Of a DNA stretch of 64,000 nucleotides, positions 30,291 to 38,182 are shown piece by piece. Within the stretch, counting starts at the first letter, position 1, and each line of letters begins with the position of its first letter. Source of the DNA: Paenibacillus sp. AN1007 (GTDB lineage Bacteria > Bacillota > Bacilli > Paenibacillales > Paenibacillaceae). Made by a program: the position numbers and the translations under genes. The notes beneath the pieces were generated by a model. That model had not been told where the DNA came from and ran no database searches. It saw nothing but the letters and a program-made list of their open reading frames with translations. The stretch spans positions 5,795,001 to 5,859,000 of the forward strand of contig NZ_CP159992.1 in assembly GCF_040702995.1 (NCBI RefSeq), read 5' to 3'.

Positions 30291-30495
30291 AAGTTTTCAG
30301 TTAGGGGATATTGTGCAGATGAAGAAGCAGCATCCCTGCGGCAGCAACGAGATGGAAGTCATTCGTATGGGAATGGATATCCGGATCAAGTGTGTTGGCT
30401 GCAAACACAGTGTACTGATTCCACGGGCCAAGTTTGAGAAAAACCTAAAAAAAGTACTACGTTCAGCTGAGGAAGAGCCAGAATCCCAAGATTAG
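30280..30495 (+). CDS. DUF951 family protein (YyzM-like)
   Basis: A 71-residue protein reading MERKSFQLGDIVQMKKQHPC, then MDIRIKCVGCKHSVLIPR. These are the DUF951 landmarks: a conserved HPCG and a C-x2-C pair that suggests a small zinc ribbon. Its function is unknown; B. subtilis YyzM belongs to the family and sits in the same origin region. The GTG at 30280 is 10 nt after GAGGGG and fits the family's N-terminus better than the longer reading from 30187. Confidence 0.85.
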   Translation: MERKSFQLGDIVQMKKQHPCGSNEMEVIRMGMDIRIKCVGCKHSVLIPRAKFEKNLKKVLRSAEEEPESQD

Positions 30496-30615
30496 GTGAT
30501 TGATTCTGCTATACACTCAGCGCTTATCGCTGAGACAAATACACATACAATCCGTGATAAAATACAGCAAGGTATCTCAGCAAAATAGCGTTTACATGTA
30601 GGTGGGATGCAGGTA

Positions 30616-30644
30616 TTGCTTTCCTCCTGCAGTCATGATATAAT
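30616..30644 (+). promoter_or_regulatory. Promoter of tRNA-Ser
   Basis: TTGCTT (30616-30621) and a perfect TATAAT (30639-30644) separated by 17 bp, with transcription expected to start just before the tRNA. Confidence 0.8.
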
Positions 30645-30656
30645 CAATTTTGCTGC

Positions 30657-30747
30657 GGAAAGGTACCCAAGAGGCCCAAGGGGGCTGACTCGAAATCAGC
30701 TAGGCGTGTCACAGCGTGCGTGGGTTCGAATCCCACCCTTTCCGCCA
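30657..30747 (+). tRNA. tRNA-Ser (anticodon CGA)
   Basis: The acceptor stem GGAAAGG / CCTTTCC is closed by discriminator G and an encoded CCA. The anticodon stem GCTGA / TCAGC holds the loop CTCGAAA, anticodon CGA (reads UCG). A long variable arm and the T loop GGTTCGAATCC are class II features of serine tRNAs. Confidence 0.96.
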
Positions 30748-30802
30748 CTTAAAATGCGAAGTATAACATAGCTCCATGATTGGAGTTTTTATAAAGAATG
30801 AG

Positions 30803-30836
30803 GAAAGGGTTCTCCAGTAGGAGAGCCCCTTTTTTG
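30803..30836 (+). terminator. Terminator after tRNA-Ser
   Basis: GGGTTCTCC / GGAGAGCCC stem (one G-U pair) with an AGTA loop and a run of six T. Confidence 0.85.
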
Positions 30837-30895
30837 TGCTTAATTTAGTTCGGTTATTTGTATTAGATGTGCTGCTGCCTGTGACAATACAAAGA

Positions 30896-30924
30896 AATAA
30901 AGAGCCCCGAAGGGCTCTTTATCC
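30896..30924. terminator. Bidirectional terminator palindrome
   Basis: AAAGAGCCC-CGA-AGGGCTCTTT with A/T flanks on both sides. On the minus strand it would end the YjzC-like transcript. Confidence 0.75.
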
Positions 30925-30940
30925 GGCGGTACATGTTTAG

Positions 30941-31087
30941 TTAGATCACAATCGGTCGTAACGGCAGAAACGCTGGCTGTACTGCTTGCAGCAATACCTG
31001 TGCTTCAGACAAAGGTCTTACACAACCACAAGCTTCTTATATTACGTGATGCATCTCCAACAGCGAAAAATCGGCTTCGTTGTCCAA
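30941..31087 (-). pseudogene. Possible small gene interrupted by an in-frame stop
   Basis: After GAGAGGTG, a TTG at 31087 opens MDNEADFSLLEMHHVI and then a TAA (31037-31039). The same frame continues for 31 sense codons (EACGCVRPLSEAQVLLQAVQ and on) to a second TAA and then a terminator. It may be a broken small gene downstream of the YjzC-like gene, or a 16-codon ORF followed by chance open frame. No family recognised. Confidence 0.25.
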
Positions 31088-31174
31088 CGGAACCACACCT
31101 CTCTCAAGTACCGCCTGATTGTATTATGTGCAATTTCACGTTTTATATACGCTGCTAAACAAAAAATCTTTCAC

Positions 31175-31369
31175 TTAGTGGACGCGGGCTTTGGTCAGCT
31201 TTTTCCATTTACGGTTCTGATTACTGGTTTCCGGAAAGGCTTCGCCCTTCTTCAAAGTTACTCGCTTCGGATCATTAATCTCTGTGTGAAAGCTTTTCTC
31301 GCCCACCTCCGTGTACTCTCCATCATTTGGCGCTTTGTCACCTGGTTCAAACTCGGTTCTTTCACCCAC
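31175..31369 (-). CDS. YjzC-like small protein
   Basis: A 64-residue hydrophilic protein: MGERTEFEPGDKAPNDGEYT, then GEAFPETSNQNRKWKKL. The FxPGxKAPNxGxYxExG and FPETxNxNRxW patterns are those of the B. subtilis YjzC family, whose function is unknown. The start is GTG at 31369, with GAGGAGG 9 nt upstream. It runs against the surrounding genes and is head-on to replication. Confidence 0.78.
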   Translation of the reverse strand: MGERTEFEPGDKAPNDGEYTEVGEKSFHTEINDPKRVTLKKGEAFPETSNQNRKWKKLTKARVH

Positions 31370-31480
31370 AATAAGCAGCCTCCTCTACAGAATGCAGATC
31401 GTAATTACTTCTATAGTGTGTTCCGGCAAGGAGCTGATCATGTTAGTGATTATGTACCAATATGTACAGGGAACGTTTGC

Positions 31481-31509
31481 TTGCATTCGGTCTCCGTATT
31501 TGTTATATT
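31481..31509 (+). promoter_or_regulatory. rpsF-ssb-rpsR promoter candidate
   Basis: TTGCAT and TATATT separated by 17 bp, giving a leader of about 70 nt. The leader contains the stem CTCAA / TTGAG, which could be part of an S6-S18 autoregulatory structure, though I could not match that motif. Confidence 0.45.
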
Positions 31510-31585
31510 AATATAGTTCGAGTTTGTGCTCGTTCCTTGCTCTCAACCTGGATTGAGGGCCAGAGTCCATAAGGAGGTGAAAATT

Positions 31586-31879
31586 ATGCGCAAATATGAA
31601 GTGATGTACATTATTCGTCCTGACGTTGAGCAAGAAGTTGTTCAAGCTACAGTCGATAAATTCCAAGGCATCATCTCCAACGGCGGTGGTGAGGTTACAG
31701 CTCACGACGTTATGGGTAAACGCCGTCTTGCGTATGAGATCAAGAAATTCCGTGATGGTGTTTATGTTCTGGTACACTTCACTGCTGAACCAGCAGTAGT
31801 TACTGAGCTTGAGCGTCTCATGAAGATTTCTGACGAAGTTATTCGTTATCTCATTACTAACGACGTTAAGTCTGCCTAA
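31586..31879 (+). CDS. rpsF: 30S ribosomal protein S6
   Basis: The 97-residue S6 protein, starting MRKYEVMYIIRPDVEQEVVQ at the ATG at 31586, which follows AAGGAGGTG. An earlier in-frame start at 31526 lacks a ribosome site. S6 binds S18 in the 30S platform. It is first in the conserved rpsF-ssb-rpsR operon. Confidence 0.97.
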   Translation: MRKYEVMYIIRPDVEQEVVQATVDKFQGIISNGGGEVTAHDVMGKRRLAYEIKKFRDGVYVLVHFTAEPAVVTELERLMKISDEVIRYLITNDVKSA

Positions 31880-31930
31880 GACGACACTCGTGATTAACGC
31901 ACCAAATACGCTCAGAAGGAGGGGATTACA

Positions 31931-32416
31931 TTGTTGAACCGTGTCATTCTGATCGGCCGGTTAACCCGGGATCCTGAATTGCGTTACACTCCAGCTGGAG
32001 TAGCCGTAACACAGTTTACTTTGGCCGTAGACAGACCGTTTACAAGCCAAGGGGGAGAGCGGGAAGCAGATTTCATTCCGGTCGTAACCTGGAGACAGCT
32101 TGCCGAGACTTGTGCAAATTATTTGCGCAAAGGACGTCTGGCTGCAGTCGAAGGACGCATTCAAGTAAGGAACTACGAAAATAACGAAGGAAAGCGTGTA
32201 TACGTGACCGAAGTCATTGCCGATAATGTTCGTTTCTTGGAGTCAGCTAACCGTGAAGGCGGTGGCGGCGGGGGACAACCTATGCGTGAAGAGCCTTCTT
32301 ATGGAGGCGGCGGCGGACGTGCAAGCAGCAGCAATGCTTCGCGCAGCAACAATCAGGATCCTTTTTCCGATGACGGAAAACCGATTGATATATCGGATGA
32401 TGATTTGCCATTTTAA
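31931..32416 (+). CDS. ssb: Single-stranded DNA-binding protein
   Basis: A 161-residue SSB: an OB fold ([20 protein letters not shown], then [21 protein letters not shown]), a glycine-rich disordered linker (residues about 110-140), and the acidic tip DISDDDLPF that recruits repair and replication partners. The start is a TTG at 31931 (a second TTG follows), with AGGAGGGG upstream. It lies between rpsF and rpsR as usual. Confidence 0.97.
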   Translation: MLNRVILIGRLTRDPELRYTPAGVAVTQFTLAVDRPFTSQGGEREADFIPVVTWRQLAETCANYLRKGRLAAVEGRIQVRNYENNEGKRVYVTEVIADNVRFLESANREGGGGGGQPMREEPSYGGGGGRASSSNASRSNNQDPFSDDGKPIDISDDDLPF

Positions 32417-32473
32417 CGTGAGCCGATACTCGTTACGAGATATGGGTTACATGATAGGAAAGGACTGAAAAGC

Positions 32474-32746
32474 ATGGGCTTCAAGCAAAGAGAAGGCGGA
32501 GACAACGATAAAAGACCGGCACGTCGTGGTGGTCGCAACAAACGTCGTAAAGTGTGCTTCTTCACAGCGAACAAAATTACTCACATCGATTATAAAGATA
32601 CGGACTTGCTTCGTAAATTTATCAGCGAACGTGGAAAAATTTTGCCACGCCGTGTAACAGGTACTAGCGCTAAATATCAACGCATGCTGACGATTGCCAT
32701 CAAACGCTCCCGTCAAATCGCATTGCTGCCATACACAACTGAGTAG
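32474..32746 (+). CDS. rpsR: 30S ribosomal protein S18
   Basis: A 90-residue basic protein with the S18 core [19 protein letters not shown] and [21 protein letters not shown] charged N-terminal extension ([20 protein letters not shown]) precedes it. It partners S6 in the 30S subunit and closes the operon before a terminator. Confidence 0.97.
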   Translation: MGFKQREGGDNDKRPARRGGRNKRRKVCFFTANKITHIDYKDTDLLRKFISERGKILPRRVTGTSAKYQRMLTIAIKRSRQIALLPYTTE

Positions 32747-32769
32747 TCTATACTCAGTTTGCATACAAG

Positions 32770-32799
32770 AACAGTCGGCTTACAGCCGGCTGTTTTTTT
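32770..32799 (+). terminator. Terminator after rpsR
   Basis: ACAGTCGGCT / AGCCGGCTGT stem (one G-U pair), TACA loop, run of seven T. Confidence 0.92.
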
Positions 32800-32989
32800 G
32801 TGTTTTCAGGCTTTATTTATGTATGCATCATTATGAAAAATTCGAGAAAATGTAAACGTATAATCATGTAATGTTTACAGAGGAAGCTTTCAGAGCGGAG
32901 ATGAATTATAATAGAGGTTAGCCTGCCCGAGATATGTCAGATCGTATACCTATGCTGTTCATTCCAATAGATTAAACCTGGGAGAGTAT

Positions 32990-33583
32990 ATGAATTCATC
33001 ACAACGTAAAGAAAGACAGCGAAGAAGAAAAAGATTGAGAAACTGGATGTTTGCAACCCTTATCGTGTCTATTCTATATTTTTGGCTGCAGCAAAAGGGG
33101 GACATAGGAGGGTTGTGGCCGAATGAGGAGGTTCCTGAGCCTTTACCCATTACAGGCCTGCACCCAGTTGTTGCGGAGAATGAAGGCATATTAGTCCGTA
33201 TGGCCGCCAGACGAGGTATTGAAGTTGTAATTACCCACGGTTACAGAAGTGTAGAGGATCAGGATGCCCTATTTGCACAAGGGCGGTCGTCTTCTGGGCG
33301 TATTGTTACGAACGCCCGAGGAGGAGAATCTTATCATAATTATGGGCTTGCCATTGATTTTGCCTTGAGAACACCTAAGGGAGAGATTGTGTGGGATATG
33401 GAACGTGACGATAACGGCAATGGTAAAGCCGACTGGTTAGAGGTAGTTGATTTAGCTAAAGAGCTGGGCTTTACCTGGGGCGGGGACTGGGCTAACTTTC
33501 CTGACTACCCACATCTTCAGATGGACTTTGGATTAAGCATCCGTGATTTAAAGCGTGGGAAAAGGCCAGCGACAGCTCCATAA
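32990..33583 (+). CDS. M15 family peptidase (VanY/CwlK-like), membrane-anchored
   Basis: A 197-residue protein with a very basic N-terminus, one membrane helix (NWMFATLIVSILYFWL) and an extracellular zinc peptidase domain. The M15 motifs are present: GYRSVEDQDALFAQGR, the zinc ligands in SYHNYGLAIDF, and the C-terminal histidine in DYPHLQMDFG. Relatives cut peptidoglycan peptides as D,D-carboxypeptidases or L-Ala-D-Glu endopeptidases; which one applies cannot be told here. It stands alone between terminators. Confidence 0.87.
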   Translation: MNSSQRKERQRRRKRLRNWMFATLIVSILYFWLQQKGDIGGLWPNEEVPEPLPITGLHPVVAENEGILVRMAARRGIEVVITHGYRSVEDQDALFAQGRSSSGRIVTNARGGESYHNYGLAIDFALRTPKGEIVWDMERDDNGNGKADWLEVVDLAKELGFTWGGDWANFPDYPHLQMDFGLSIRDLKRGKRPATAP

Positions 33584-33623
33584 ATTTGATATTTTATATA
33601 CGTAATATTGAATAAATATTAGA

Positions 33624-33652
33624 AAAGTCCTGCTTGTTGCAGGACTTTTTTC
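33624..33652 (+). terminator. Terminator after the M15 peptidase gene
   Basis: AAAGTCCTGC-TTGTT-GCAGGACTTT, a perfect 10-bp stem with a T tail. Confidence 0.9.
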
Positions 33653-34323
33653 TTTCTTTTGTAAAAAAAATGTGTAAAAGATACAATTAACTCTTTACAG
33701 CAGCAAATAAATAAAACTATACTATAATAACTAGATTTTTACGTTTACCTTACAAACCTTGAGAAAATAAGTCTGATCTGCTCCATAGGACTCATGAATT
33801 TAAGCAGTTTTTAAACGACAAAATCCCCCTAAATATGACATAGTGCTCACATAAAACATTCTGATTTTGTATAATGGCTTGCTAAAAGTTTTAATATGTT
33901 ACTTATATGTCATATATATAAAATCTAAGAGCTAAGTTGTGACACCTCACATTACTGTAAATTACACCCAAGTAAGTTATCATCCCATACAAAAACCACG
34001 TTACATATACCTTTTAGCTAAAACTATTACCCAAAACTGTAGCATTAAAAACAATTATTCCAAAAATCCCAAAATAATGATTGACGTTAACTAAAATTAC
34101 ACGTATGATTACAATAATTATTTGTATATATAATTCCGCTAGGAATTATAAACATTAATTGACCAATGGTTTAAATTGAAGTCTATAATCTTGATTCTGT
34201 TAAAGATAAGGTAATTTGTATACACTTTTGTTCAATTTAATGAAGAACATGGAAATATACAGTGGATGCATTCTTCTACTCACGAATACAGTCTGCGGAA
34301 ATTACGGGGTTAGGGTGATTGAT
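33653..34323. other. AT-rich leader region of the opp operon
   Basis: About 670 bp, markedly more AT-rich than its neighbours, with no convincing gene. It holds a well-formed promoter, TTGACG (34081-34086), 17 bp, TATGAT (34104-34109), leaving a 5' leader of about 205 nt before oppD. A second isolated TATAAT at 33870 lacks a -35 box. Long untranslated leaders and AT-rich tracts are compatible with control by CodY-type regulators, but no consensus site was identified. Confidence 0.6.
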
Positions 34324-35322
34324 TTGAATAAAGAGCTATTGGAAGTCAGAGATCTTACGACATCATTCAGAATTGAAGATGATTATTATGCAGCAGTTGA
34401 TCACGTTAATCTTAAGGTTAAGAAGAACGAAGTGTTGGCTATTGTAGGTGAATCAGGCTCAGGCAAAAGTGCGTTTGCATTCTCTCTAATGGGTCTGCAT
34501 AACAAAGCTAGAATTGAAGGCCAGATTCTCTATAAAGGGCAGGATATTGCCAACATCTCCCCTAACAAATTGAACAAACTGCGCGGAAAAGAAATGGCCA
34601 TGATCTTTCAGGACCCATTGTCCGCACTCAATCCTCTAATGATCATAGGTGAACAGATTGAAGAGATCCTTACGCTTCATCAACCGAAGTTGTCTTCCAG
34701 GGAGAAGCGCGACAGGGTTATTCACTTATTGAACCAGGTAGGGATTCCACGTCCCGAGCAAATATATAAACAATATCCCCACGAATTATCTGGCGGTATG
34801 AGACAGAGAATTGTCATCGCAATCGCGATTGCCAACAAACCAGAACTATTGATAGCTGACGAGCCGACAACTGCACTTGACGTTACGATCCAGCTGCAGA
34901 TCCTCGAACTGATTCGAGATCTCAAGAAAGAGATTAATGCAGGCATTATCCTGATCACACATGATCTGGGTGTAGTTGCAGAGATGGCAGATCGCGTGGC
35001 CGTCATGTATGCAGGTGAGATTGTTGAAATTGCGGATATCTTTACGCTGATGACCGATGCGAAACATCCGTATACACGTTCACTGCTGAATTCTATTCCT
35101 ACTATTACAGAAGAAAAATCAAAACTGCATGTCATTCAAGGCATTGTGCCTTCTCTTAAAAATCTTCCTCGGCAGGGGTGCCGATTCAAGGCTCGTATTC
35201 CATGGATCAGCGACTCGGCTCATGAAGAAAACCCGCAGATGCATGAAATTGCACCAGGGCACTTTGTACGGTGTACCTGTTATCAGCACTTTCATTTCCC
35301 TGATCAAGCGGAGGAGGAATAA
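34324..35322 (+). CDS. oppD: Oligopeptide ABC transporter ATP-binding protein (OppD/AppD type)
   Basis: A 332-residue ABC ATPase. Walker A is VGESGSGKSAFAFSL, the signature LSGGMRQR, Walker B LLIADEPTTALD and the switch histidine is in ITHDLG. It should power peptide import with OppF and the two permeases. The start is TTG at 34324 (MNKELLEVRD), with AGGGTG 6 nt upstream; a longer frame from 34216 is not supported. The C-terminal cysteine motif that binds an iron-sulfur cluster in some OppD/DppD proteins is degraded: C286 and C317 remain, but the middle cysteines read as I and A (CRFKARIPW, SDSAHEENP). Confidence 0.9.
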   Translation: MNKELLEVRDLTTSFRIEDDYYAAVDHVNLKVKKNEVLAIVGESGSGKSAFAFSLMGLHNKARIEGQILYKGQDIANISPNKLNKLRGKEMAMIFQDPLSALNPLMIIGEQIEEILTLHQPKLSSREKRDRVIHLLNQVGIPRPEQIYKQYPHELSGGMRQRIVIAIAIANKPELLIADEPTTALDVTIQLQILELIRDLKKEINAGIILITHDLGVVAEMADRVAVMYAGEIVEIADIFTLMTDAKHPYTRSLLNSIPTITEEKSKLHVIQGIVPSLKNLPRQGCRFKARIPWISDSAHEENPQMHEIAPGHFVRCTCYQHFHFPDQAEEE

Positions 35323-35326
35323 CATA

Positions 35327-36259
35327 ATGGCACTACTCGAAGTAGAAGGACTGAAAATACATTTTCCGATTCGCGGAGGGCTGCTCAAACGGGAAATTGG
35401 CAGCGTCAAGGCCGTTGACGATGTCAGCTTTACCATCGAAGAAGGCCAGACCTATGGGCTTGTTGGAGAATCAGGCTCAGGCAAGACAACAACAGGCAGA
35501 GCTGTTATTGGTCTGAATCACGTAACGGCTGGTAAAATTTTGTTTAACGGCAGGGATTTAACGAAGGAACGACGCAAAGATCGTCAGCTCCAGCGGGATG
35601 TCCAGATGATATTCCAAGACCCCTACTCCTCTCTTAATCCGAAGAAGCGTGTTATGGATATCATTGCTGAGCCGCTCCGAAACTATGAACGGTTGACAGC
35701 AGCGGAAGAAAAGAGGCAGGTCGGCAGCTTGCTAGAAAAAGTAGGACTGAGTCCGGAATCGATCTACAAATACCCGCATGAGTTTTCCGGGGGACAGCGG
35801 CAGCGGATCGGAATTGCCCGTGCGATTGCACTCAAGCCAAAGCTGATCATAGCAGATGAACCTGTATCTGCGCTCGACGTATCTGTTCAAGCCCAGGTGC
35901 TTAACTTCATGCAGGAGATTCAGAAGGAACTGAATCTGACCTATCTGTTTATTAGCCATGATCTAGGCATTATTCGCCATATGTGCGATCAGATCGGAAT
36001 TATGTATAAAGGTAGATATGTAGAGCAGGGAACTACCGATGATATTTTTGAAAATCCTCAGCATATTTACACCAAACGTCTTATTGCAGCGATTCCGGAT
36101 ATGGACCCGACCAAACGTGAGGACATGATAGCTTTCCGACAGCAGATCAAATCCGAGTATGAAAACTCATACCGCAATTTCTTCGATGAGGAAGGGCTTG
36201 CTTATTCGCTCCAATCCATTTCCGACTCTCACCGGGTAGCTTTACCTCAGAAAGGTTGA
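35327..36259 (+). CDS. oppF: Oligopeptide ABC transporter ATP-binding protein (OppF/AppF type)
   Basis: A 310-residue ABC ATPase, partner of OppD. Walker A is VGESGSGKTTTGRAV, the signature FSGGQRQR, and Walker B LIIADEPVSALD. The ATG at 35327 follows GAGGAGG, which overlaps the end of oppD, so the 66-residue longer reading from 35129 is a shadow of oppD. The C-terminal oligopeptide-binding ABC tail is short and cysteine-free. It lies 4 nt after oppD and 7 nt before the first permease gene. Confidence 0.93.
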   Translation: MALLEVEGLKIHFPIRGGLLKREIGSVKAVDDVSFTIEEGQTYGLVGESGSGKTTTGRAVIGLNHVTAGKILFNGRDLTKERRKDRQLQRDVQMIFQDPYSSLNPKKRVMDIIAEPLRNYERLTAAEEKRQVGSLLEKVGLSPESIYKYPHEFSGGQRQRIGIARAIALKPKLIIADEPVSALDVSVQAQVLNFMQEIQKELNLTYLFISHDLGIIRHMCDQIGIMYKGRYVEQGTTDDIFENPQHIYTKRLIAAIPDMDPTKREDMIAFRQQIKSEYENSYRNFFDEEGLAYSLQSISDSHRVALPQKG

Positions 36260-36266
36260 AGGCCAT

Positions 36267-37229
36267 ATGTGGAAAACTATTGTACGCCGAATATTCATAA
36301 TGATACCTCAAATCATTTTACTTAGCATTTTGGTCTTCCTGATGGCCAAAGCCATGCCAGGGGACGCATTGACAGGATTGCTCGATCCGAGTGTTGATCC
36401 CAAAGCGTTAGAAGAACAGCGTGAGCGGCTGGGGCTGAACAATCCATGGTACATACAGTATTGGGACTGGATCAGCCATGCTGCTTTAGGTGATTTTGGA
36501 CAGTCCTTCCGTTTCAAAATGCCAGTCACAGATCTCATTGGTCAGCGTATCGCAAATACGTTCTGGCTTGCCCTAGCGACACTTGTCCTCACGTATCTTA
36601 TCGCTATTCCACTCGGTATTATCAGTGGTCGTTATAATGATACTTGGTCTGACCGCTTGATTACTGGATATACGTATCTGGGTTTTGCAGCACCGCTGTT
36701 TATTTTCGCTCTGGTTATGGTTTGGATCTTTGGTTTCCGTTTTGGCTGGTTCCCGACCGGAGGAAGTGTAGCACCGGGGCTTACACCAGGGACTTTTGAA
36801 TACGTGATAAGTAAAATTCACCACTTGCTGCTGCCAGCGTTATCAATGGCGTTAATCTCCACCGTATCAACTGTACAGTATCTGCGCAGTGAGATCATTG
36901 ATATCAAACATAAGGAATTCGTACTTACGGCGAGAGCCAAAGGTGCTTCGGAATCCCGAATCTACAACAGACATATTTTGCGAAACTCCCTACTCCCAAT
37001 TGCTGCCTTTTTCGGTTATGAGATCACGGGACTGATTGGCGGTACCATCTTTATTGAAAGTATATTCAGCTATCCGGGCATGGGACAGCTGTTCCTAAAT
37101 TCAATCTCGTTACGGGATTTTAGTGTAGTTACAGCACTCGTATTACTATACGGGATCGCTACTATTTTAGGATCGCTGCTGTCTGATATTATTCTGGGAT
37201 TGGTTGATCCGCGTATTCGCATTAAGTAA
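36267..37229 (+). CDS. oppB: Oligopeptide ABC transporter permease (OppB type)
   Basis: A 320-residue membrane protein with six predicted helices. The N-terminus (IFIMIPQIILLSILVFLMAK) is characteristic of OppB, as is the coupling-helix region EFVLTARAKGASESRIYNRH (EAA motif). It forms the transport channel with OppC. GAAGG precedes the ATG. Confidence 0.92.
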   Translation: MWKTIVRRIFIMIPQIILLSILVFLMAKAMPGDALTGLLDPSVDPKALEEQRERLGLNNPWYIQYWDWISHAALGDFGQSFRFKMPVTDLIGQRIANTFWLALATLVLTYLIAIPLGIISGRYNDTWSDRLITGYTYLGFAAPLFIFALVMVWIFGFRFGWFPTGGSVAPGLTPGTFEYVISKIHHLLLPALSMALISTVSTVQYLRSEIIDIKHKEFVLTARAKGASESRIYNRHILRNSLLPIAAFFGYEITGLIGGTIFIESIFSYPGMGQLFLNSISLRDFSVVTALVLLYGIATILGSLLSDIILGLVDPRIRIK

Positions 37230-37257
37230 GAACTTGAAGATTTTGGGGTGAAAACAG

Positions 37258-38163
37258 ATGAGCAGTGCCAATGATGTTGTTATAACTTCACAGAAGATTG
37301 ATAAGAGCCCTTCCAGCTTGAAAATATTATGGCGTGAGCTGGTCAGGGATAAAGTAGCCCTCATTTCGCTTATATTTTTGGGGTTGATCATCGTCTTAGT
37401 ATACGGGGCCTCCATGATCCTAGATCAGGACGAAATTGTCAAAGTTGATTTGTTTGCATTATATGAGAAGCCTTCTGCACAATATTGGCTCGGCACCGAT
37501 TATGGTGGACGCGATGTATTTGGACAGCTGGTTATTGGAACAAGAAACTCATTAACTATCGGCATCTTGGTTACCTTGATGACTGGATTTATCGGAATTC
37601 TGGTCGGAGTACTATCCGGATACTTCGGAGGCATGATTGATAATATGTTCATGCGTGTGGTGGATTTCTTCATGATCCTTCCATTTCTGATGCTGGTTAT
37701 TGCTTTTGTCACCGCAGTTCCCAAATATAATATCGTTTCATTTTCACTAATTATGACTGCCTTCTTGTGGATGGGGATTGCAAGGCTGATTCGCTCGAAG
37801 GCTCTTCAAGAGGGTGAACTGGAGTATATTAAAGCATCCAAAACACTTGGTTCTTCTCACTTTAAAATTATTGTATCTCAGCTTCTTCCCAACCTGAGTT
37901 CAATTATCATCGTAACGATGACGTTGAATCTGGCAGCGAATATCGGCCTTGAATCCGGACTGTCTTTCTTGGGATTCGGTTTCCCGGAAAGCACGCCAAG
38001 TCTTGGAACACTCGTAAGTTATGCACGTAATCCGCAAACTTTGGAATACAGATGGTGGATATGGCTACCTGCATCACTACTGATCCTAGTATTGATGTTG
38101 AGTATAAATAATGTCGGACAGGCCTTGAAGCGTGCGACGGATGCAAGACAAAGAAGAGGTTAA
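37258..38163 (+). CDS. oppC: Oligopeptide ABC transporter permease (OppC type)
   Basis: A 301-residue membrane protein, second permease of the complex. The conserved LGTDYGGRDVFGQLVIGTRN segment and the EAA region LEYIKASKTLGSSHFKII are typical of OppC. Six helices predicted. It lies 28 nt after oppB and 19 nt before the binding-protein gene. Confidence 0.92.
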   Translation: MSSANDVVITSQKIDKSPSSLKILWRELVRDKVALISLIFLGLIIVLVYGASMILDQDEIVKVDLFALYEKPSAQYWLGTDYGGRDVFGQLVIGTRNSLTIGILVTLMTGFIGILVGVLSGYFGGMIDNMFMRVVDFFMILPFLMLVIAFVTAVPKYNIVSFSLIMTAFLWMGIARLIRSKALQEGELEYIKASKTLGSSHFKIIVSQLLPNLSSIIIVTMTLNLAANIGLESGLSFLGFGFPESTPSLGTLVSYARNPQTLEYRWWIWLPASLLILVLMLSINNVGQALKRATDARQRRG

Positions 38164-38182
38164 AAAAAGGGAGGAAAGGTTC

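Noticed and set aside
31510-31585. S6:S18-binding leader motif upstream of rpsF
   Set aside because: A small CTCAA/TTGAG stem exists, but the bulged CCG-containing motif could not be identified with confidence.
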